DNA of 64,000 nt from Brachyhypopomus gauderio (Eukaryota > Chordata > Actinopteri > Gymnotiformes > Hypopomidae), in assembly GCF_052324685.1 (NCBI RefSeq), contig NC_135218.1, forward strand, positions 22,860,851 to 22,924,850, given 5' to 3'. Position 1 is the stretch's first letter, and each line of letters opens with the position of its first letter. The notes under the pieces are model-generated. The model saw only the letters and a list, made by a program, of their open reading frames with translations. It made no database searches and had not been told where the DNA came from. A program made the translations under genes and the position numbers. Of the stretch, positions 50,385 through 61,115 are shown piece after piece.

Positions 50385-53300
50385 ATGGACCAAGATGAAA
50401 GGCAAAGGAAAGTAGAGGCCGGAAGAGCAAAGGTATGTAAAATGACGATACTAAGTCTAGCTAGCTAAGTTAGCTGTTGATTAGCCACCTCCGCTTGCTA
50501 ACCAAGTTAGTTGTTGCTAACTAGCTCGGCTAGCTTGCTAGCTAGTTTCATGCACTTAGTTACTAGTTAGTTACTTTTTGGTTTGTTTTACCCAAACCCA
50601 CGGGATCTGTGCCTGCTAGCCTTCCAAGCTGGCTCGTATTGACGTAAAAGTTGTTGAAGTTAGCTTGTCTGACTTTATTCTGAAGATCATGAACCATAAG
50701 TTGATAATTCCGTATATAATAACGACTACGAGCTAACGTGTTGCCCAGCTAGCAGAACCTAGCGTGATAGTTTCTCTATTCGTTGTGCAGTAGCCAACTT
50801 GGTCAAACCTCAAACCTCTAGCTAGCCAACTAACTAGTTAGCATAGCTAGCTAAAATGTCTGTAACAGCCAGGTTAGGTTAGTTTACGAATGTTGCGTGA
50901 CCAAATGATTTGTGGAGTAGTTAAACTGGCTGATAACAAGTTTAGTGAATTAAGCTTAAGTCTGCTCCACCGAGCATCACGTTGGGTCTGTCGGGTTGGA
51001 AGATCTAAAGTGCCACTTTCTTTGGAAGAAGTTGTCTAGGATAAACTGACAAGATTGCTGATATAACCTGAGAATACTAATATCAAACTACAGGAGACAA
51101 TTTCATGTACCGCTATTTTAGGAATATGAGTGAAGCTGAGCTACATCGTATGGAAGGGGCTTCATATCGTGTATGTTTAGAACAAGCATCATTTGACATT
51201 AAAATGATGGATTGTAATCTTTGCTTTCTTACTGTCGTGAGTCATGGATTTTCAGTCCTATAGATGGCACACTACCGCGTTTAAATATTTGATACTGAGG
51301 AATGTGATTGTACACAGATTCTAAGCCCTTGGTTATGCAGATAAATTACATGTCTGTTATCCATTTGATTCCCCTGTTTCATATCTCCAAAGGTAATTAT
51401 TCTTATTTTGGAAGTGCCTAAACGTGATCTTCAGTAATGTAATTCAAAATGGTGGTCCACGTAAGTTCAGTGAAACTGGATATTATCAAAGTGCCCTACT
51501 AAGAATTGTTATCAAGCAGATGCCACGTGGGCAATTTCATAAGAAATTCAAAACATGTGGACCTGTTAAACTAATTAACATGAGTGTTGTGCATGTAAGA
51601 GTATTCTGTAGGTGCCATGTTTTGCAATCTCTTTAAACAGTATCCAGGTTCAGTGGATATATAGCCAATACTGTATGACTGACCCAGTGTCTGTGGTTCA
51701 TACTCTGTTGAGTCTCCTGTTGCGTCCCTGTTTTATTTAAATAACAGTGGGTGTGAATTAAACTGACTTTGCGCATGTTTGCTGCAAAAAGGGCACATTA
51801 AATCATACAGAACTGTTTGCTATTCGGGTCAGTAGTATGAAAGGTGTGAGGAGCTGGTTTGGGCCGTGGCCGTCGTGTGTGTGTCTGTGGTGCGGTGATT
51901 TGCACCATGCTTTCTTCTGAATTTGTGTGCCATCTCATCAGGTTCTCGTGGCATCTGTAAGGGAAGGTTGATGTAAGGACCTGAAAGTGTTCTGGGCATC
52001 TTATGCAGGCCCAGAGAAACTGAAGATCTTGAATCACTTTTTATTTGGCCTTTTCAGCTCCAATAAGAATCATATGAATATCCATGTTTGTTCCCATTTT
52101 GCTACCAACTCATCTGAGGTGTTTATTTTGCCATATTTCACGTGCATTTTGTGAAATGGAACGAGGGTCAAAGGGCAGTGCCACCATCTTGACGTCCACG
52201 TACCCGTTGACCTTTGGCAGCCTAGTGGTGTGTGGCTGCTGCCTGGTCCTCGTGTCCCTCTACTCCCTGGTGCTCACGTCTCTCTCCTTCTCCCTGGTGC
52301 TCATGTCTTTCTCCCTCTCCTCCTCCTCCTCCTCCCTGATGCTCACGTCTCCCTCCTCCTCCTCCCTGGTCCTCGTGTCCCTCTCCTCTTCCTCCTCCTC
52401 CTCCTCCTCCTCCCTGGTGCTCACGTCTCTCTCCTCCTCCCTGGTCCTCGTGTCTCTCTCCTCTTCCTCCTCCTCCTGGTTCTCACATCCTCCTCCTCCT
52501 GGTCCTCGTGTCTCTCTCCTCTTCCTCCTCCTCCTGGTTCTCACATCCTCCTCCTCCTTGTCCTCGTGTCTCTCTCCTGGTCCTCGTGTCTCTCTCCTCC
52601 TCCTCTTCCTCCTCCTCCTGTGCTGCAGCTTGCACACTACAGAAAGCAGCGAGCAAAAGGCGACGGTGCCGTCGTCCAAAAAAAGACGTCAAAGAGGAAG
52701 GACCAGACTGGCCAGGGGAACCGGCTGCCTGCACAGGAGCGCCACCTAGAGGAGAGACAAAATGACCACTCCCACGGATACGACGACAAACCAGTCTCTG
52801 AGGTTCATTGTAATCCTAATGTGAGATTGTACATAATCCTTCCTCAGCAAGCCCCCTGTATTCCACTAACGCATGCTCCGTGCCATCAGCTCCATCTGGA
52901 TCTACCGTTGTAGACACGACAGTGACATCACACAACTGTTCACTCAGCCACGCAGTCTTCTGTGTACCAGACACACAGATCACCTCAGCTGTTCTGTAGG
53001 ACACCTCCCCCATCTACCCTGTGATCTCCTCACCCACGTCCATTCACTAACCCTTTTAGCCCCTCCCCATAATGCCATCACGGACATCCTTAGCTTACAG
53101 CTTCTAAAACCACAATCTGTAAGCAATGGCGGACATGTCTCCACGTCCCTTAACACCCATCTCTACTGGCCTTAAGTACGCTTACCGCCCACGTCAGATA
53201 CCAAGTCAGATTCATCCTTTTGAACACACCACATCTTCAAATGGGTCTGTTAACCCTGTCTGAGTACACCACTATATCTGTTAACCCTGTCTGAGTACAC

Positions 53301-56300
53301 CACTATATCTGTTATGTAATATCAGTCATGGCCTGGTGGTTAGGGAACTGGTCTTGTGACCGGAGGGTCGTGGGTTCGATTCCCAGACCTGAAGCCATGA
53401 CTGAGGTGCCCCTGAGCAAGGCCCTTTACCCTCAATTGCTCACTTGTATAAAAATGAGATAAAAATGTAAGTCGCTCTGGATAAAGGCGTACACCACCAT
53501 ATCTGGCATCACTGTAGTTAAAGCAACACACCTTTGCACCTTAAAAAAAACATTATGTACACTTATCAATTTTCTGATGTTGTGCATGTGTGTAACTTGC
53601 TCCTCATGCATAAACCAAACCTAATTTGTCTGTTCATATCACTACTGGGTAAAGAGTTTACCTCTGCTTACTAGAGAATAGCCATGCTAAGGAGCATGAT
53701 TGTCTGTATGTAGGTCTACAGAGTGCCTGTGACACGGTACCATCTCTCTTTTAAGTCAGGAAACCTTCTCCACATGTCTGAGGGAGGGGTGGAGATCTCC
53801 ACGTGTCTGAGGGAGGGGTGGAGGAACTACTGTCCTGGTAATGCAAGCATAGGTGAACACGTGTATGTTTGTGATCAACCCTGTAGGAGTCATTGCAACC
53901 TGATGTTATCTGCGATGATCCAGCATCCTGGCAGAATAATGAGGAGACGGACCGGACGGGGGCCCAGGAGAAGAGCTCTGTTTCTGAGGACAAGGTTGCG
54001 TCAGAGCACCCTGCTGAGACAGTGGACCTTCTTGGAGAAATGTTAGTTACGCACACTAGCAAAGAGCAATTGAAGGTAGGCTTATTGACAAATCTGCTGC
54101 CTTAATGAGTCCCCAGAATAATCATTCACTATACCTGACTGATGAAGACATTTATCCTCTATGTCAGATTTCTCTTGATGGGGCTTGTAGCTTGTCCTCT
54201 CTGTTAAAAAAATGAAGTAGTCACTTCTTTGTTCAAACTGGCATCCATATTTGAGGGGAAATTGTATTTTATGTATTCAGGCATATTTATGTAGATGAGA
54301 TTTAGACTCTTTTTCTATTAGTATTTTTTTAGATGTTTTTATGACGTGTAGTGTATATTTATGATTACATTAGATGTTCTTATCCTCTGCTTTACAGCAA
54401 CTACAGGCTGCGGTGGAGAAGCGGAATGAGATCATCTCACAGCTGAGTGTCAACCTGCAGGCGGCGCTAATGAGCAGAGACCAAGTGCAGCTAGAGGCCC
54501 AGCAGCTGACCACTCAGATACAAGAGCTACAGCAGCAGCTGCTTCAGGTGTGTTTCAGATACCAAAAGGATCAGGGTTAGGATCAGGATTACGGGTTAGG
54601 ATCAGGATTAGGATTACGGATTAGGATCAGGATTACGGGTTAGGATCGGGATCAGGATTGCGGGTTGGGATCAGGATTAGGATCAAGGTTACGATTAGAG
54701 TTAGGATCAAGATTAGGATTACGGGTTAGGATTACGGGTTAGGGTCAGTATTAGGGTTAGTGTTACTGCTGGCCTCTGCCTGCCTATACCTAAGACCCCC
54801 TCTAAAATGACAATATCCTTTCGTAATCTTTCTGCTGTTGATACTCTCGCCTTCTCCAAACATCTCAAATCTTCTTTATTCCCTTCGATTTGTAACATAT
54901 CTAACGTTGAGGATGCTGTCTCTTTGTATAATGATTCTGTCTCTGCCATCCTCAATACACTCGCTCCACTTAAGACGAGGACTGTACCATCCACGCACAC
55001 TTCTCCCTGGTTCACCCCTGAACTACACACACTGAAATCAACCGGCAGGCGCCTTGAGCGTCTCTATAAAAAAACAGGTCTTCATGTTCACGCTATGGCC
55101 TTTGCTGAACATATGCTCACCTACAGATCTGCACTACAATCTGCCCGTTCTCTGTACTACTCCAACCTTATACACGGCTCCAGACATGACCCTAAACATC
55201 TCTTCTCTATTGTCAACAAAATTTCTTGCCCTCCTACTCACACAGTCTTATCCTCTCCTGAAATCTGTACTTCTTTTCTCAACCATTTCCAAGATAAAAT
55301 TACTTCCATTAACAAAGGTTTTCCTAGCTCACCCTCCCCTGACTTCTCTTTCTCCCCTCCCAGTCCTATTAACACTCTGTTTTCTCATTTCTCTCCGGTT
55401 TCTGTCAGCAACACTGCCGAAATAATTTCTAAGTCCAAATCCTCATCCAGTCAACTTGACCCCGCCCCAACTTCACTCCTAAAGCTCTGTCTCTCGGACA
55501 TAAGTACTCCTATAACACATATCATTAATCTCTCTCTCTCCACTGGTTATGTTCCCTGTTCTCTTAAAACGGCTGCTATTACTCCTGTTACAGGGTACCC
55601 GCGGGTCCTTAAAAAGTCTTAAAATGTCTTAAATTTAGTTTTCCATATTCAAGGCCTAAAAATGTCTTAAAATGTCTGGAATTTTATGAGGGGAGGCATT
55701 AAATTATTATAAGTGTGTGTTGTTCAGATGTTCTGGCGCGATGTGAACTTTGCCGAATCTAGCGCTAATGCAGAAAATAACCGCTCCAGGGTCCTAGTGC
55801 TAGATTCCTAGCGTTGGAGTATACGGCCTCAACAACGTCAACAATTTTTGTTCGCCAAAACCCCCCCTTCAAAAATTCTCGTTCGCCACCCCCCCCCCCG
55901 TCAACTATGTGGAACACACCTGCATCCCCAGTAATAGTATTATTTTTTTCTTGTGAGAGGTATTAAAAAGGTCTTAAAAGTCATTGAATTTGAGATTAAA
56001 AAATGTGCAGATACCCTGTGTTATTAAAAAACCTTCTCTTGACAGTTCTGATCTACAATCCTACAGACCGATTTCCAATCTACCTTTTATTTCTAAAGTT
56101 CTTGAGAGAGCTGTCGCCATACAGTTACAGGCTTTTCTCACCACCAACAATCTCTTTGAGATATTCCAGTCTGGATTTCGTCCCTTACACAGCACTGAGA
56201 CTGCTCTTCTCAGTGTTTTGAATAACCTGCTCCTGTCCTCTGACTCTGGGCGTGCATCTGTCATTCTTCTCCTTGATTTAACTGCTGCTTTTGATACAGT

Positions 56301-59300
56301 TAATCACAAAATACTCCTCTCACGTCTCTCCAGTTTTGGTCTGTCCGGCACTGTGCTCTCTTGGTTCTCATCCTACCTTACTAACAGATCTCAGTTTGTC
56401 AGTATAGGAAAGCACAAATCCATTTCTGTCCCAGTCACCCAGGGAGTACCACAGGGTTCTGTTCTTGGTCCCCTACTATTCATTACATACTTACTTCCTC
56501 TTGGTAACATTAATCACTCCTTCAACATCAACTATCACTTTTACGCGGATGACACACAGCTGTATCTGGATCTCCACCCTTCTGACTCTTTCCCTCCTAC
56601 CACACTGCTGTCCTGCATTCAGGAGATAACTCACTGGTTAAACAATAACTTCCTCAAACTAAATCCTACTAAAACTGAGTTCATGATCATCGGCACCAAG
56701 TCAGCCATCTCTGCCCTCTCCAACTGTAGTCTATCTGTTGATAACATCCAGGTTGCCCAGTCTTCTGTTGTGCGTAACCTAGGCGTTTCATTTGACTCCT
56801 CTCTCACTTTCATCCCACACATAAACTCTATCCGTAAATCTGCTTTTTTCCATCTCCGCAAAATTGCCAGGCTCCACCCCATACTTTCACTAAAAGATGC
56901 CGAAACCCTGGTACATGCATTTATCACTTCCAGACTAGATTACTGTAACTCCCTGCTTTATGGTCTACCTGCTAAATCACTTCGCCCCCTACAACAGATA
57001 CAAAATTCTGCAGCCAGAGTTCTAATGACCACAAAGAAATCTGCACACATCACTCCTATCCTCCATCAGTTACACTGGCTTCCTATCTCTGAACGCATTC
57101 ACTATAAAATCCTACTCCTAACATTCAAATCTCTGCATGGTCTTGCACCCTCCTATCTCTCCAACCTTCTCCACCTTCATACCTCATCACGTCAGCTCAG
57201 GTCCTCTAACCTAGGTTTGCTCTCTGTCCCACGACACAGACTCTCTACTATGGGTGGCAGATCATTCAGTGTTGCTGCCCCCACCCTCTGGAATTCGTTA
57301 CCTCCCTCTATTCGCTCCTCTGACTCTCTCTCTACTTTCAAAACTCAACTCAAGACTTTCCTCTTTTCTCAATATTTCCGCTCTTTCTAAGCCCTGTATT
57401 TTTCCCCTTTCACTTGTGTACAGCGACCTTGGGTTTGAGAAAGGCGCTATATAAAATAAACATATATAGTGTTAGGATTAGGATCAAGGTTACTTTTAGG
57501 GTTAGGATCAGGAGCTATGGGTGAATATTATGGGAGTCTGCTGGAGCTCATTGAGTATGTGGAGGAAGATGTCATGGCTTCATTTCTCCAGGAGTACACG
57601 TACTGTCGTAGTGACCATTATATGCAGGTTGCTTTGAATAATGGTGCTTGCCAGATTCTGAAAATGTAAATGCTCACCAGTTTCTTGCCATTAATGATTC
57701 CTGAATGGGACAAACCTCCTCTTCCTCAGGCCAAAGAGTACCTGCGGAGTAAAAGCCTGGGATGGCTGGGTGCGTCTCAAGCCCAGCAGAACCAGTTGTG
57801 GCTGCAGGCCGAGGGCTCGCAGCAGGTACGGCGCTCACCTGTTTGATCAGATGTCTACGCTTATTTGTCAGCCTGCATGCTTTGCAGTTTGTGATTTTGT
57901 GATCAATAATGTGTCTCTCTTGGCTCAGAAGGAAACGGAGATCGCAGCTCTCCATCAGAAGCTGGGTGTCCTGCAGGATTCTCTTTCTCAGTTCCAGACT
58001 GCCTTTGCATCGAACAGTGTGGAGCAGGACCGGTTGAACTCGCACCACGTTGAGCCCCCGCCGGGTGGTGATGGGGTCCTCAACTCGGACACTGGTCCTC
58101 TCCTTCAGAAACTGAGAACAGAGTTGGACGAAGAGAGACAGAACCGCAGGAGAGCCCTAGAGCTTGCCGAGGGCTTGCAGAAAACCGTGGCGGTTCTGGA
58201 GGGGGAGAGGGAAGCGTTGGAGGCCCAGCTGGAGGACACCAGGGCGGCGCTGGAGAGGGCGGAGGAGCAGGCTCGTGAAGCCCAGCGATACAAGGCGGAG
58301 AAGGAGGAGCTCAACCGGGATGTAGCGCGGCTGGACGGCCTGGTCCAGGAGCTCCAGAGCCGGCTCAGGGAGGAGGAGGAAACGGGCAAACGTCTGTGCT
58401 CCAAATATGAATCCGAAATCGGCAACTTTGAGCTCCGGCTCCAGACCCTGGAGGAAGAGAGGGAGTTGAACGTGGCCCAGTTGGCGGAGTCCCACGAGGC
58501 TGCGCTCAGACGCCTGCGGGAGGAGCACTCTGTGGAGGTCCGGCGTATTCAAGAGCTCCTGGACAGAGCCCAGCAGGGGAACCACCTGCTCGATCAGCAC
58601 GACGTCCCCAAAGAGGATGGGGCAAGCGTGAACGGGGTCGTAGAGTCCAGCGAGCCTCACGACGAAGAGACGGCCATCGAGGGCTCCGTTCAAAGCGAGC
58701 CCGGTGTGGACGACTCCGTTACAGATGTCCCGAATGACTTGATGGAGCGGTACTTGGCGTTGGCAGTGCAGCATGAGACCTCACAGGTGGAGCAGAGTCT
58801 AGATGAGCATAGCCTCTTGGAGAGCTCCAAGGCCTCCAAGTTTGAGATGGACAGCGAATTTATGTTTGAGTCGAGGTCATCTGACCACCGGGACCCTGCC
58901 AGTGATCACAGCGACGCAGCGTTGCTAATGCTGCCGGACATGGCAGAAGCTCACTCTCCCAAGCTGGGTGAGATGTCCTTCAGCCATGCCCAGTGGCAAA
59001 GCTTCACTTCTTCCTCTCGAGAGTTGAACGAAAGCAGCGCGGACGTCATGGACCTTGGTAAGGAGCTTCTGATCCAGCAGTGCAGAGACCTGACGGAACA
59101 GCTGGAGCAGAAGGAGAGACAGCTGGAGGTTCTCGAAGAGGAGGTGCAACGCTCGGCCGAGGAGTTGGAGGAGGCACGGGAGCGTTGGAGCAAAGCTTCA
59201 GAGGAGCTCGAGGAGGCAAAATGGGAGCTGGAGACGGAACGAGAGAAGAGACTTCAGTGTGAGGAGATCATCAGTCAGAAAACGCAGGAGCAGGACAACC

Positions 59301-61079
59301 TGAAGAACAAACTCGGCCATCTAGAGAACCAACAACAGAATGTGGTTCCTGACAAGCTGGACCTCGGTGAGAGGAACGCCATCTCCTCATCCACAGAGGA
59401 GCTTCTGAAGGAACTGGCTGAGGAGAAGATCAGGCTGGTGCTGCTGCTCAAACAGCAGGAGCAACTAGTCAGGGACATTCGGGAGCAAAAAGTGGCAGGA
59501 GACTCCGTGAGCAGCGAGGTGCAGGCGCTGTTTGGCAGACAGCTCTCTTCCCTGCAGGCCCAGAGGGACCAACTCATGGAGCAGGTGGAGAACCAGACCA
59601 CAGCTGTGCTGCTGGGCCAGAAGACCCTCGAGGTGGACTCTGCCAACAGGGAAGTCCATCGACTCCAAGCAGAGATGGAGGAGAAGGTGGAGAACCTGCA
59701 ACGGCTGGAGAAAGTCAACTCGGACTTGGAGTCAAAGTTGACGTGCCTTAAACAGAACTTGACGAACATGGAGGAGGCCTTGAGCCAAGGGGCGGCGGAA
59801 CACGCCGCTCTGGTGAAACGGCTGCAGACCATGGAGCAGCAGGCCGAGAACACCGACAAGATTCTGCAGAACCTTGAGGTTTGGGTTGTTTATTGCTCTT
59901 AAAGTAAAATGCTAGGGAAGATCTTTTGGAGACTTTGCATGCTTTGTCAAATTGTTACGTTGATGAATCATCGTTGACCTTTATGTCACTGTTGAACCGT
60001 TCTTCAGGTTCAGCTTGAAGCAAAGAGTGTGGATCTTCAGCAGATGAAGGAAGCCAAGGAGAAGGCAGAGGAGGAGCACATGGAGAAGGAGAGCGCCTTG
60101 GAGAAGGACCTGGCCGAACTCCGACGCTCTCTGGACGAGCACGTCCAGGAGACGGAAGACGTGAAGCGCGTGCTGCAGGAGAAGCATCAGAAGGAGGTGC
60201 CGTCAAATATCGGACTTATCGTGCCGTCGTCCGTGTAGCCTCAGACTGTTTAAACGCTGATCGTTTTTCGTCGTACAGGTGCAAGACTGGAGTCTGCGCT
60301 TGGAGACTGAGCTCTCCACCGTCCGGGAGACTCTTCAAGAAGAGCAGAAGAAACAGATCAGTCTAATTAAACAAGTACGGGTCACTTTTCACCTCTTATC
60401 TTCTTCATTTCCCTCAACTTCCTCGACTTGTGTTCGTTGCGGCCTTTAGCCCGTCTGTAATTTCCCCCGTGCAGGTGCACGAGCGGGAGCAGCAGAGGGC
60501 GCTATCGCTGCAGGCTGCCCAGCAGAGGGAGGAGCTTAGCGGGCTGAAGGCGGAGCTCTCCGACGAGCTCCGAGATAGCATAGAGACTGCACACGAAGCA
60601 GAGCTGCTGCAAATGAAGGTATCCACACCACCTCCCTAGAGACTCTCTGGACTGTGCGCGTATTTGATTGTTCTAGCGTGCATGTGGGATCTATAATCTA
60701 TAATATACTATAAGATACATGCGAAGGTAATTGCACAGGGTTAAGTAGATTGGCAGTAAAGGCGTGGTTTAAGGAGACCTGAAGCAGCGGAGATGATCGG
60801 AGCCGTTTGCCGCTCCACCCGTCTCCCCAGACCCAGCATGCTCTGGAGCTGGAGGCCCTGCGTCTGAGCCTCACCAACCTGCACGCGGCCCAGCTGGAGC
60901 TGTCCCAGGCCAACCTGCAGAAGGACAAGGAGGCGGCGCTGAGCGAGCTGCAGGCCAGCCTGAGGGAGAAGTGGGCCCAGGACCACGCCGTGCTGCACAG
61001 CCGCCAGCAGTTCGAACTGGAGCGGCACCGCGAGCAGGAGAGACAGGCACGCCTCCAGCACCAGCAGCAGATTGGTACG

Positions 61080-61115
<36 letters not shown>

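Noticed and set aside
52084-52913. Ser/Leu-rich and Glu/Arg-rich open frames on both strands
   Set aside because: Translation of the TCC/GGA tract. Only the last part (52629-52802) is a real pcnt exon.
58105-58774. Antisense open frames within the large pcnt exon
   Set aside because: Shadow frames of a Glu/Leu-rich coiled-coil exon. The sense frame has the homology and splice sites.
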